A program made the translations under genes and the position numbers. The notes under the pieces were generated by a model. That model did no database searches. It was not told the origin of the DNA and saw only the letters and a program-made list of their open reading frames with translations. A stretch of DNA of 33,620 nt, from the NCBI GenBank assembly GCA_964225175.1, contig CAXQNK010000137.1, forward strand, positions 1-33,620, in the 5' to 3' direction. Every line of letters begins with the position of its first letter. Position 1 is the stretch's first letter. Shown here piece by piece: positions 16,370-24,753 of the stretch. This DNA is from WTJD01 sp964225175 (GTDB taxonomy: Bacteria; Pseudomonadota; Gammaproteobacteria; Xanthomonadales; SZUA-36).

Positions 16370-18256
16370 TCAGCTGTCCGCCTGTAATACCCGCCTGAGC
16401 GGTTCCAGCGGTTGCTGATAGCGACGCCAAGAGCCCACTCCATGAGTATGCAACGGCTGCCGAACCTGTCCGGCGGCAGGAGTTTGCAGAACCCGGTCGG
16501 TGGTGTGAAACTCAATACAGTTCGCATCGTATGGCATTCCGCAGAATTCGAGCAGGCGGCGTATCTCACTCTCGGGTTCTGCGACCAGGGTTTCATAATG
16601 CAAATCGTATATTTTACCGGGAATGACCTCTTGCCAGTGGGACATGAGTTCTTCGTACAACAGGTAAAAATGACCCAAATTACGCAGGTCATGGGCGTAG
16701 CTGTGGGCCTCGGCCAGGACCTGCTTGAAGATCGACAAGCCGTTGTCCATGGGGTCTCGCCGGCAATGCACAATTCTGACATCGGGGAACAAGGCCGCCG
16801 CCAGGCCGAGTTGCAGGAAATTCATCGGCGTGGTGTCGACCATGCGTTGGGCGGCACCCACCCTGCGTTCCAGTTCTGACAGCAATGTTTCAGCTTCTTT
16901 TCTGAACGCTTTGGCCGGCAGTGTGTCCAGGCCCTCTGGATAAGGTGTGCGCAACTGCTTTTCCAGGCGGCTCGCCGCCACACCAAGCAGGCCCGTTTCG
17001 CCGGCGCCCTCGATTTTTGCATGACTGGCAAGAATCTGTTCGGCCAGCGTCGTTCCGGAACGCGGCATACCGACCACGAAAACCGGACGTTCATCCGGCA
17101 CGCCACCGGCTTGTAGCTGGGCAATGCGTTCACTTGAAAAGAAATTTCGTAACCGGGAGAAACTCTTGACAGCGGATTCAAGGCTGAAAGTCTGTTCGAT
17201 TGCCTTGAGACGGTGGCCTTCCTGCCATGCCGCGAATGCGTCATCATGCTCGCCTACTGACTCGAGTGCATAACCCAATGCGAAAGACAACATGGCTTGG
17301 GTTGCCTCGGGAACATCCGTGGCGTTGTGTAATGCCCGAAGTGCATTGATTTCATCCGGCGTGGATTGCCTTCCGTGCAGACGAGCGAGCTGGAAATGTG
17401 CATCGACGAAGGAGGGCGCTGTTCGAATGGTGTCGAGATAGGCTTGTTCAGCCTCGCCAAGGTGCCCGCTTTGCTCAAGCACCAGGCCGAGGTTAAGTCG
17501 CGCTTGTGCATGCATCGGGTCCAGTTTGAGTGCTTCGATCAGGTGTGATATCGCGGATTTCGCACGGCGACTCCGATTGAGCATCGCGCCAAGGTCATTA
17601 TGCAGGTTTGAAGATTTCGGGTGCTTTTCAAGTGCTTTTCTCAGAACCTCTTCCGCCTCCTTGTCTCGACGCTGACTGGCCAGGGCTTCAGCGAGGCCCC
17701 CGCTGGCGCGGGGATCGGCATCGGAGATTTCAAGTGCCCGACGGAAGAGTTTTTCCGCCTGTTCGAGATCTTGTCTTGTGAGTTCGAGGAATCCGAGACT
17801 GGACAGTGCCTTGGCATGGTCGGGCTTTTTTTCCAGCAGGGTGTGCAGTAGCGCGTGGGCTTCGGCCGGTCGGCCCAACATTCGTTTCGCATGGGCGAGG
17901 TTGAACAGGGCATCAAAATTATCCGGCTGCAATTGGTAGGCTTTGTTAAAACTCTGGCAGGCGCGCTCAAGCTGGCCCAATTCAGTGCGTGCCTGACCCA
18001 TGTTGAAATGTGACTGCGCGTTTTCAGGCTGGGCGATCAAGGCCGTTTCGATGTGGGTCACAGCGTCAGCAGCTTGGCCCGATTGCAACCACAGCAAGCC
18101 CAGCAAATTGTTGGCGTCCGGATGACCGGGATCAATCTCCAAAGCGCGGCGGTAGAGGCGCCGGGCTTTTCTGAGTTCGCCCTCGCGGTGATGGCTCCAC
18201 GCTGCCCGAAGCAGGTCGTGAATGCGTTCTTCTTTGGGGGCTCGCTCTTCGGTCAT
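16370..18256 (-). CDS. TPR-repeat sulfotransferase
   Basis: About 628 residues from ATG 18256, preceded by GAGAG at 6 nt; TTG 18277 would add seven residues. The N-terminal half is a run of about nine TPR repeats (for example A..LYRRALEIDPGHPDANNLLG and the AHFNMGQARTELGQ type). The C-terminal domain is a sulfotransferase: the 5'-phosphosulfate loop VFVVGMPRSGTTLAEQIL (coded near 17035-17095), VDTTPMNFLQLGLAA, and the 3'-phosphate motif CRRDPMDNGLSIF. It would move sulfate from PAPS to an unknown acceptor; the TPRs probably bind a protein partner. The stop is 54 bp before the DgcN-like gene on the same strand, so co-transcription is possible but the functional link is unclear. No signal peptide is seen, so a cytoplasmic place is likely. 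Confidence 0.9.
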   Translation of the reverse strand: MTEERAPKEERIHDLLRAAWSHHREGELRKARRLYRRALEIDPGHPDANNLLGLLWLQSGQAADAVTHIETALIAQPENAQSHFNMGQARTELGQLERACQSFNKAYQLQPDNFDALFNLAHAKRMLGRPAEAHALLHTLLEKKPDHAKALSSLGFLELTRQDLEQAEKLFRRALEISDADPRASGGLAEALASQRRDKEAEEVLRKALEKHPKSSNLHNDLGAMLNRSRRAKSAISHLIEALKLDPMHAQARLNLGLVLEQSGHLGEAEQAYLDTIRTAPSFVDAHFQLARLHGRQSTPDEINALRALHNATDVPEATQAMLSFALGYALESVGEHDDAFAAWQEGHRLKAIEQTFSLESAVKSFSRLRNFFSSERIAQLQAGGVPDERPVFVVGMPRSGTTLAEQILASHAKIEGAGETGLLGVAASRLEKQLRTPYPEGLDTLPAKAFRKEAETLLSELERRVGAAQRMVDTTPMNFLQLGLAAALFPDVRIVHCRRDPMDNGLSIFKQVLAEAHSYAHDLRNLGHFYLLYEELMSHWQEVIPGKIYDLHYETLVAEPESEIRRLLEFCGMPYDANCIEFHTTDRVLQTPAAGQVRQPLHTHGVGSWRRYQQPLEPLRRVLQADS

Positions 18257-18459
18257 GGCGTGCTCTCTAATATCCAATGGAGGCGAATTTTAACTCTCTT
18301 CGATGGCTCTGGGTATGGCATTCTCAGCGAAACATGGTGGAAATCTGGGCGATCCCAGCGAATTTCTCTAGAATCCTGCCCCGAGTGGTTTATCATCGCC
18401 CCGTTCTTGAGTACACTTCGCATCTTCATTTTCGACACGCAAACCAAGGGCCCGTCGAT

Positions 18460-19353
18460 ATGACCGATACCATCATCAGTTCTGCCCGCCGCGAGGTCAT
18501 TATAGGGTTCGAGCGTCCCTTCGTCGTAATTGGCGAAAGAATTAATCCGACGGGTCGAAAACTGCTCGCTGCGGAGATGAAAGAGGGTGATTACAGCCGG
18601 GTTGAAGCCGATGCGCTCAGCCAGGTTGCCGCCGGTGCGCACGTGCTCGATGTGAACGCAGGTATTCCGCTCGCGGATGAGCCCGCAATCCTGGCTGAAT
18701 GCATCCGGCTGATTCAAAGTATCACAGACGTCCCGCTGTGCATTGATTCATCCATCGTTGCTGCGTTGGAAGCGGGGCTCGAAGCATACGAAGGCAAGGC
18801 CCTGCTCAACTCCGTGACCGGCGAGGAGGAGCGGCTGGAGACGGTTTTGCCGCTGGTCCGGAAGTACGGCTGTGCCGTGGTGGCCATATCAAATGATGAC
18901 ACCGGTATTTCGGAGGATCCTGACGTTCGCTTCGCCGTGGCGAAAAAAATTGTCGAACGGGCGCAAGATCATGGTATCGCGGCGGCAGATGTGGTGGTGG
19001 ATCCACTGGTGATGCCGATCGGTGCCATCTCGAGCGCTGGCAGACAAGTGATGCACATTGTTCGGCGCCTCCGGGAGGAACTCGGAGTCAACACGACCTG
19101 CGGTGCCTCCAACCTGAGTTTCGGACTGCCCAATCGGGAAGGGCTTAATTCAGCATTCATTCCCATGGCGATGACGGCCGGCATGACCTCCGCGATCACC
19201 AATCCGATGAAAGCGGATCTCATGCAGGCCGTGCGCGGCGGTGACGTTGTGCTGGGCCACGATCCCGACTGCATAAGATGGATGGATGCTTACCGCGAAG
19301 TTCCGGCAGAAGGAGGACGACGCCGACGGGGAGGTCGTCGCAAGCGCTCCTGA
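18460..19353 (+). CDS. Methyltetrahydrofolate:corrinoid methyltransferase-like, pterin-binding
   Basis: About 297 residues from ATG 18460 (MTDTIISSARREV), with AAGGG 9 nt upstream; the frame is open to 18277, but the extension has no family character. The protein is a TIM-barrel pterin-binding domain as in MetH, AcsE and MtgA: VVIGERINPTGRK, GAHVLDVNAG, PLCIDSS, ALLNSVTGEEE, VVAISNDDTG, VVVDPLVMPIG and TTCGASNLSFG are all present. Such enzymes move a methyl group between a corrinoid protein and tetrahydrofolate. No corrinoid-binding protein, reactivase or substrate methyltransferase lies beside it, so the partner is unknown. The C-terminus ends in an Arg/Gly/Lys-rich tail (last about 12 residues), which could bind RNA or acidic partners. 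A terminator-like hairpin overlaps its 3' end. Confidence 0.85.
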   Translation: MTDTIISSARREVIIGFERPFVVIGERINPTGRKLLAAEMKEGDYSRVEADALSQVAAGAHVLDVNAGIPLADEPAILAECIRLIQSITDVPLCIDSSIVAALEAGLEAYEGKALLNSVTGEEERLETVLPLVRKYGCAVVAISNDDTGISEDPDVRFAVAKKIVERAQDHGIAAADVVVDPLVMPIGAISSAGRQVMHIVRRLREELGVNTTCGASNLSFGLPNREGLNSAFIPMAMTAGMTSAITNPMKADLMQAVRGGDVVLGHDPDCIRWMDAYREVPAEGGRRRRGGRRKRS

Positions 19354-19366
19354 CCCCGTGGTTTTT
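19326..19366 (+). terminator. Probable intrinsic terminator after the corrinoid methyltransferase gene
   Basis: ACGGGGAGG (19326-19334) pairs with CCT(ga)CCCCGT (19349-19359), leaving a two-base bulge and a 14-nt loop, followed by GG and TTTTT (19362-19366). The left arm and loop lie inside the last codons. The bulge and short T run lower confidence. Confidence 0.45.
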
Positions 19367-19540
19367 CTGGAAGTGCGACTCAGAGACCGTTGTGATATTT
19401 TCTTTTGTCATGGATGACCACAAGGCGTTGAGAAATTTCAGAAAGGTAGGCAGGACTACCAGTCGCCCGGTTCACGTTTCTAAAATGGGGTCGGTCGCCT
19501 GTTCGCATCTCGCTGAGCCCGTAATCGTGTTGGGGCGATA

Positions 19541-21994
19541 GTGCACAGACTCAGCAAGCCATTCATTGATTTTCTGAACAGCGTCCCGGATCTTGTCTGG
19601 ATCAAGGACTTGAGTTATCGGTATGTGTTTGCGAACAACGCTTTCATCGATGCAGTCGGCGTATCGCTTCAAAAATTAAGAGGGCTTACTGACTCTGAAT
19701 TACACGCGTTGCAAAATTTCTCCTTGTCGGGTCGAGGGGGAACCCGTTCAGAAGTTTTCAAGATCCAGGACAGGAAAGTCATTCGTGGTGGCGTTGACCT
19801 GGAGGCTGAAGACGAAATCTTCGACAAGATTGGAAACATCAAGGTCTTCAAGAAACTTAAAACCCCCTGGCGTGCCGAGTCCGGCGAGATTTTGGGGCTG
19901 ATCGGTATTTCGACCGACATCACGCAGCAAAAACTGGCTGAACGCGAAAAACAGAGTAAATTCGAGAGGATTGAATTGGAAACTCTCGAGACCAAGTCAC
20001 TTTGGGAGGCGGCGGGGCGACTCGCGCGAATGGGCTACTCCGTATGGGATCATCAATCTGACGAGTACGTGGCGGTCAACGAGACCTATGCGGGATTACA
20101 TGGCTACTCGGTTGAGGAGTTCATGACCAGCTTTCGGACGTGGGAAGCGGACAGTTTACTGATTCACCCGGACGATCGGCAGAGATTGAATCATTTTTAC
20201 GAAACGGCCGATTTCACGCGACGCCACACATTTGAGTACCGGATCATTAATCGATTTGGCGAGGTCGTTTACGTTCGGAGTGTAGAGGTCCCGTTGGACC
20301 TTGTCGGCGGCAAACCCGCGCAGACCCTTCATATCCTCATTGACATTACCGTGGCGAAATTGGAGGAAGAACGCTATCGCCTAGCCGCGAGACAAGCTCG
20401 GGCGGCACTCAAGGCGAAGACAGCCATATTGCGAAACGTGACCCACGAGTTGCGCACGCCTCTGAACGGAATGCTCGGCATGCTGTTCCTCGTCATGCCA
20501 AAAGTTTCGGACCCGGAAATCGCTGAAAGATTGAACTTTGCGCGGCTTTCCGCCGAAAAATTGAGTGGGTTGATCGACGATATACTGACGGTCTCTGAAT
20601 CTGAGACACGCCCTGCTGGAGCGAAAAAAACCGATATCCATTTGTCCCGAGAAGTGCAGGAAGTTGTCGACTCGATGAGGGACATGGCTCTGGCAAAAGG
20701 CATGGATATCAAGGTGCACACTGACGTCGAGAGTGAGCAAGTGCTCTTCGGAGACCCTGAACGCACTCGTACCGCTCTAATCAAACTCGTGGATAACGCC
20801 ATCAAGTTCAGTTCCGATGGTGAAATCAAGGTTCAGGTAGAGCAACTCAAGCAGGATGATAGCGAAGCGGTTTTTCAAATTTCGGTCGCCGATATGGGCA
20901 TTGGGCTGTCAGCGGACCACACCGAAAAAATTTTTGAACCCTTCGAGCAAATCGAGACGGATAATACGAGGAGTTATGAGGGTAGCGGGCTGGGCCTTTC
21001 AGTGGCTAAGTATCACGTCGAACGAATGGGAGGAACAATTGGCGTGGACAGTGAATTGGGCGAGGGCAGTAAATTCTGGATCAATTTACCACTGGATCGT
21101 GCGCGTCCGGTCAGTCAATTTCAATTGGGCGGAGCTTTCGAGCGTGCACCGAGGCTGATACGGCAGAAGACCAGAGGCCTTCGGGTTCTGCTGATTGGTG
21201 ACAATCAGCTCGGCCTCGAGCGGCTCAGCCATCTGCTCGAGCGTCGCGGGTATGAAAGTGACTTGGTCTCGCACACTGCAAGTGTCATTGATGCAGTGCA
21301 CTCCCAGCAGTTCGACGTCGTTCTGTTGGATCTGAACCCCTTGGGTATGGACGAGTTTGACGTGGTTGCCCAACTTCGACAAATGGGCGAGAAATCTGCC
21401 ACATCCTTCGACGTACCTATCCTGGCAATGATTGAGACCGAAAATGCGGACCTTCTCAAGCAGATTCGGGATGCGGGAATCAATGGATTGTTACGAAAGC
21501 CCATAACCGAGGAACATCTGTTCAACTCCGTATCCATGTGGGTCGACGACCCGAGAAAGGCTGCGCTTGAGGAGCTTGCTGATCAAGAACTCTTCGACCA
21601 ATCAAAAGCTGGGCAAGGTAAGGGCAGCGGTTTGAGTGCGGAGGAATTCGACCCCTCGGCAGCCTACTCTGGTGTCAGAAACGATGAGAATGCTTTCCGG
21701 CAGTTTATTAAAATGTATGCTGATTTTCTCGACGACGAGCTGGAAAACCTTCAACACGCGTTCAATGCTGACGACCCTGAAGATATTGGCAAAGTTGCCA
21801 ATTCGATCGCGGGATCTTCAAAAGCGCTGGGTCTCGTTGGAATCAGCGATCTGGCTGACCAGATTGGTCATCTGGTGTGGAATTTGGACGGGGTGAATGT
21901 CGATGCCGAACTGAACTCGTTATTGTCCAAGCTTGGGCAACAAGCGCTGCGCCTTCGGGAGACACTGCGCACGGCTGAAAGCCCCGTGCGCTGA
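19541..21994 (+). CDS. Hybrid sensor histidine kinase, PAS-PAS-HisKA-HATPase-REC with degenerate HPt
   Basis: An 817-residue soluble protein starting at GTG 19541, with GGGG about 5 nt upstream. It has two PAS domains (about 8-130 and 165-275, the second with PAC-like FEYRIINRFGEV), a HisKA dimerisation domain with the phospho-acceptor His302 in NVTHELRTPLNG, a HATPase domain (N-box Asn419, DMGIG at 451-455, GSGLGLS at 481-487), and a receiver domain with acceptor Asp597 and Lys653. The usual acidic pair at the start of the receiver is reduced to GDN (553-555, one Asp). The C-terminal helical HPt-like domain (about 703-810) reads ANSIAGSSKALG where active HPt domains read AHxLKGSxxxLG, so the histidine is Asn754 and the lysine Ala757. 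No response regulator is adjacent. It probably senses a cytosolic ligand or redox cue. Confidence 0.92.
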   Translation: MHRLSKPFIDFLNSVPDLVWIKDLSYRYVFANNAFIDAVGVSLQKLRGLTDSELHALQNFSLSGRGGTRSEVFKIQDRKVIRGGVDLEAEDEIFDKIGNIKVFKKLKTPWRAESGEILGLIGISTDITQQKLAEREKQSKFERIELETLETKSLWEAAGRLARMGYSVWDHQSDEYVAVNETYAGLHGYSVEEFMTSFRTWEADSLLIHPDDRQRLNHFYETADFTRRHTFEYRIINRFGEVVYVRSVEVPLDLVGGKPAQTLHILIDITVAKLEEERYRLAARQARAALKAKTAILRNVTHELRTPLNGMLGMLFLVMPKVSDPEIAERLNFARLSAEKLSGLIDDILTVSESETRPAGAKKTDIHLSREVQEVVDSMRDMALAKGMDIKVHTDVESEQVLFGDPERTRTALIKLVDNAIKFSSDGEIKVQVEQLKQDDSEAVFQISVADMGIGLSADHTEKIFEPFEQIETDNTRSYEGSGLGLSVAKYHVERMGGTIGVDSELGEGSKFWINLPLDRARPVSQFQLGGAFERAPRLIRQKTRGLRVLLIGDNQLGLERLSHLLERRGYESDLVSHTASVIDAVHSQQFDVVLLDLNPLGMDEFDVVAQLRQMGEKSATSFDVPILAMIETENADLLKQIRDAGINGLLRKPITEEHLFNSVSMWVDDPRKAALEELADQELFDQSKAGQGKGSGLSAEEFDPSAAYSGVRNDENAFRQFIKMYADFLDDELENLQHAFNADDPEDIGKVANSIAGSSKALGLVGISDLADQIGHLVWNLDGVNVDAELNSLLSKLGQQALRLRETLRTAESPVR

Positions 21995-22160
21995 GCTGCG
22001 GTTCGGAGACGTCCCCAAACCCGTCGCCGTTGGGGCGCATATCTGATTTGACCAACGCATGACGTGTCAGACTCTCGCTCATTAGGTAGTCGGATTCTCA
22101 ACTCATCCGGTGTAAAATTTGTGCTTCGCTCAGCCAGATATCGGGCCAACACAGCACGTC

Positions 22161-23495
22161 ATGTCGAACGGATGCCTGCGAAAATGCGTTTTTGCCCTGC
22201 TTGGTGGTTTCATCTCACCGTCAGTCGCAGGGGAAGGCGGCGAATCTAATTATTATCAGGGCGTGGACGCTTCGACGTCGGCAACCCTGCGCAGCACGCT
22301 GCATGAGATCATCGATGATCATGAGCGGTTTCCCTATACCTCCAGCATGACCGATACCTGGGACATTCTCGAGATCGCCGATGAGGACCCCGGGAACCCG
22401 GAGCACGTGATCACTGTGTACCGGAATGCCAGCTATGCCAAGGTCGGCAGGGGCAATGACAATTATAACCGGGAGCATATATGGCCGAGGTCCTACGGAT
22501 ATCCAGACGACCGAAACGACAATTATCCGTTTACCGATGCTCACATGCTTTTTCTTGCTGATAGCGGCTACAACTCGTCGCGCTCAAATCATCCTTTTGA
22601 CCATTGCTCCTCGGCCTGCTCTGAGAAACCCACCGTTGCGAATAACGGACGTGGCGGTTTGGGTGGCGGCTACCCCGGAGACTCCAATTGGCGAACGGGC
22701 GCCTACACCCAGGGCACCTGGGAGGTCTGGAATGGCCGTAGGGGGGACATCGCCAGGGCCATGTTTTATGCCGACCTTCGTTACGAGGGGGGAACGCACG
22801 GGTTATCCAATGTTTCAGAGCCCGACTTGATTCTGACCGACGATCGTGACCTGATGGAGCGGTCAAACACGGGTGAAAACGAGGCGATTGCTTACATGGG
22901 GCTGCGCTCGGTATTGCTTCAGTGGCATGAGGAGGACCCCGTGGATGATCATGAGCGACTCCGGAACGATGCGGTCGCTGCATTCCAGGGCAATCGGAAC
23001 CCGTTTGTCGACCATCCCGAGTGGGTATCCTGCCTGTACGAGGGTTTGTGCCCTGAGACATTCCGGATCAATTCCGGAATCAGCGATGCCTGGTTCGATC
23101 CAGCCATGCCCGGCCAGGGCTTTTTCATTACCGTATTCCCCGAGCTGAAGCTGATGTTCGTTGCCATGTTCACCTTCGACGCTGAACGTCCCGCTCCGGG
23201 TGTTGATGCACAGATCGGCGCAGCCGGCCAGCGCTGGTTCACAGCTTTCGGGAGCTACGTCGATGGCGTAGCGGAGTTGGACATCGAGATGACCAGCGGT
23301 GGCCTGTTTGACGCCTCCGAGCCTCGTCCCACGCAGTCGAATGGTGGCAGCCTGGTTTTCGAGTTTGAGAACTGCGAAAAGGCGACAGCAACTTATGACA
23401 TCACCTCAATCGACCGACAGGGGCAGATTCCGTTGCAGAGAGTGAGCACGGACAACGTAGCCCTGTGCCGACGAATCAACGAGGAATCAGACTAA
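22161..23495 (+). CDS. Secreted endonuclease I (EndA/NucM family) with extra C-terminal domain
   Basis: A 444-residue protein from ATG 22161 (MSNGCLRKCVFALLGG), which opens a signal peptide cleaved near SVA-G; the frame is also open to TTG 22119. The nuclease part (about 25-290) has the family marks YNREHIWPRSYG (His-metal motif), DAHMLFLADSGYNSSRSN and the later AMFYADLRYEGG. These enzymes cut DNA or RNA nonspecifically outside the cytoplasm, often to gain nucleotides or phosphate. A further domain of about 140 residues follows (from about 302), with ISDAWFDPAMPGQGFFITVFP and GQRWFTAFGSYVDG; this W(Y/F)DP..GQGF type repeat occurs in secreted proteins of related gammaproteobacteria and may bind the cell surface or a substrate. 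It adds length beyond the usual 230-280 residues of EndA. Confidence 0.9.
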   Translation: MSNGCLRKCVFALLGGFISPSVAGEGGESNYYQGVDASTSATLRSTLHEIIDDHERFPYTSSMTDTWDILEIADEDPGNPEHVITVYRNASYAKVGRGNDNYNREHIWPRSYGYPDDRNDNYPFTDAHMLFLADSGYNSSRSNHPFDHCSSACSEKPTVANNGRGGLGGGYPGDSNWRTGAYTQGTWEVWNGRRGDIARAMFYADLRYEGGTHGLSNVSEPDLILTDDRDLMERSNTGENEAIAYMGLRSVLLQWHEEDPVDDHERLRNDAVAAFQGNRNPFVDHPEWVSCLYEGLCPETFRINSGISDAWFDPAMPGQGFFITVFPELKLMFVAMFTFDAERPAPGVDAQIGAAGQRWFTAFGSYVDGVAELDIEMTSGGLFDASEPRPTQSNGGSLVFEFENCEKATATYDITSIDRQGQIPLQRVSTDNVALCRRINEESD

Positions 23496-23650
23496 CTGGC
23501 CGGCTGTTCGCCCGGGGGTCGTGGGTTCACCCGAAAGGGATGCCGTATGGAAACATTCTTCAAACCCGGGTTGTCCTGCGCTGGTTCGTTCCGTTGCAGC
23601 CTGGCCCGCGTGCGTTCCGCCATCACCTTGCGACAGCGCGAGCAGATGGA

Positions 23651-24517
23651 CTAGGTGTCCAGCCCTGTCATGACCGCCTCGATCTGGTCCACTTCTAGGC
23701 TGAACGGCCCGGACTGTTTGTCATAGATGTAGAATTCGACTCCACGCACCCGCGCTGGTTGTAGCCGGCCCCGAATCGGCGTGCCAAAATACTGTCGAAC
23801 CATCTCCGTGAGGGGCACCGTAACCGTTTGCCACTCGCCTCGTGTCGTATCGAAGCGCGCCCAGTAGCTGTCTCCGCGCGCACCAGTTCGAGTGCTTGCC
23901 CCGATGATCCAGGTTCGCCCGTCGCCCTTGACCCGGATGCGCAGGGCGTCATAGCTAGCCAGTGCGCCGGGAGGCACGGCGGCCCGTATCGAGGAGAAGC
24001 CGCCGTTGTTCTGAAGTGAGGTGCTGCCCGTGAAGACTAACGACTCGCTCTCCTTCTCAAGACGCCCCGTCGAGCGCCCGCCCATTACCCCGTCGACGAC
24101 GATACGCCAATCCTGAAACTGCTCAGGTTTGGTAAAATCAAACAACATTAGAGACTGGGCCACCTCCGGCGCCCGAAGGGGTTCTCCCGACAGCAGGGTG
24201 TCAATGATTCTGCGGTATGCCCATGCCTGCTCCGCTGGATCCAACAGGGCGTCTGTCCTGTCCAGCATGCGCGTCAGGGTGGCTTGCTGGTCGGCCTCGA
24301 TGCCCCAGCCCTCACTCTCGGCGATCGCTTCCAGGGCCGTGGCGTAAATGGCGGCACAAGCAGCGGGCATGCCCTCATTAAAAAGTGGTGCACCGCGCTG
24401 AATGGCCCGATCCAGGTAGGCGTCGAGTGCAGGCCCCGCGGCCGCAGAGCCCGCCAGGCTAAAAAATACGATGGTTGAGGTGGCGGATTTTTTCAACAAG
24501 TTCATCATGGCGTTCAT
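23651..24517 (-). CDS. Secreted CIA30-domain protein
   Basis: A 288-residue protein beginning MNAMMNLLKKSATSTIVFF, with a signal peptide cleaved near SAAA-GP. ATG 24517, 24508 and 24505 are all possible starts; AAGAG directly before 24517 would be better spaced for 24508. Residues about 30-120 are helical. The C-terminal half (about 122-285) is a CIA30/NDUFAF1-type beta sandwich: MLFDFTKPEQFQDWRIVVDGVMGGRSTG, then GYxxxRVKGDGRTW-like and VPLTEMVRQYFG motifs. In mitochondria this family assists complex I assembly; bacterial exported versions have a galactose-binding-like fold and no settled role. It diverges from the DUF457 gene, with three regulator-type direct repeats between. Confidence 0.85.
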   Translation of the reverse strand: MNAMMNLLKKSATSTIVFFSLAGSAAAGPALDAYLDRAIQRGAPLFNEGMPAACAAIYATALEAIAESEGWGIEADQQATLTRMLDRTDALLDPAEQAWAYRRIIDTLLSGEPLRAPEVAQSLMLFDFTKPEQFQDWRIVVDGVMGGRSTGRLEKESESLVFTGSTSLQNNGGFSSIRAAVPPGALASYDALRIRVKGDGRTWIIGASTRTGARGDSYWARFDTTRGEWQTVTVPLTEMVRQYFGTPIRGRLQPARVRGVEFYIYDKQSGPFSLEVDQIEAVMTGLDT

Positions 24518-24581
24518 CTCTTAAAACGCATGCTCAGCGCAAGCACCTTTGTATGTCCAATCTGAAGGATACTTGGGGAGT

Positions 24582-24614
24582 GTGAAGGTTGTGTCAGGGG
24601 CGCGTTAAGGTTGC
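24582..24614 (+). promoter_or_regulatory. Three 11-bp direct repeats, OmpR/PhoB-type operator candidate
   Basis: Three consecutive 11-bp units start at 24582 (GTGAAGGTTGT), 24593 (GTCAGGGGCGC) and 24604 (GTTAAGGTTGC). Positions 1, 2, 4, 6, 7 and 10 are identical in all three (GTnAnGGnnGn). Direct repeats at exactly one helical turn are the usual binding pattern for OmpR/PhoB-family response regulators. The site lies in the 236-bp gap between the divergent CIA30 and DUF457 genes and could act on either; the middle copy is weak. Confidence 0.45.
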
Positions 24615-24651
24615 GTCCAGTTATGGGGAATCTGCCCAGGATGCACGGGGC

Positions 24652-24680
24652 TTGACCGGATTACCCGGCTGAGGATTAAT
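24652..24680 (+). promoter_or_regulatory. Possible sigma70-like promoter for the DUF457 gene
   Basis: TTGACC (24652-24657) is followed after 17 bp by ATTAAT (24675-24680), about 74 bp before the TTG start. The -35 is good but the -10 lacks its first two consensus bases. It sits about 38 bp downstream of the 11-bp repeats, a position suited to activation from upstream. Confidence 0.35.
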
Positions 24681-24753
24681 AACATTCGCTGGAATCAACC
24701 GGGTTCGCCGTGCGCCCCGGCCGTGTTATGGGCAAATCTTACTGGGACAATTT

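Noticed and set aside
22013..22035. CCCCAA/TTGGGG hairpin after the sensor kinase gene
   Set aside because: Six-base stem with an 11-base loop and no T run, so it is not a credible terminator.
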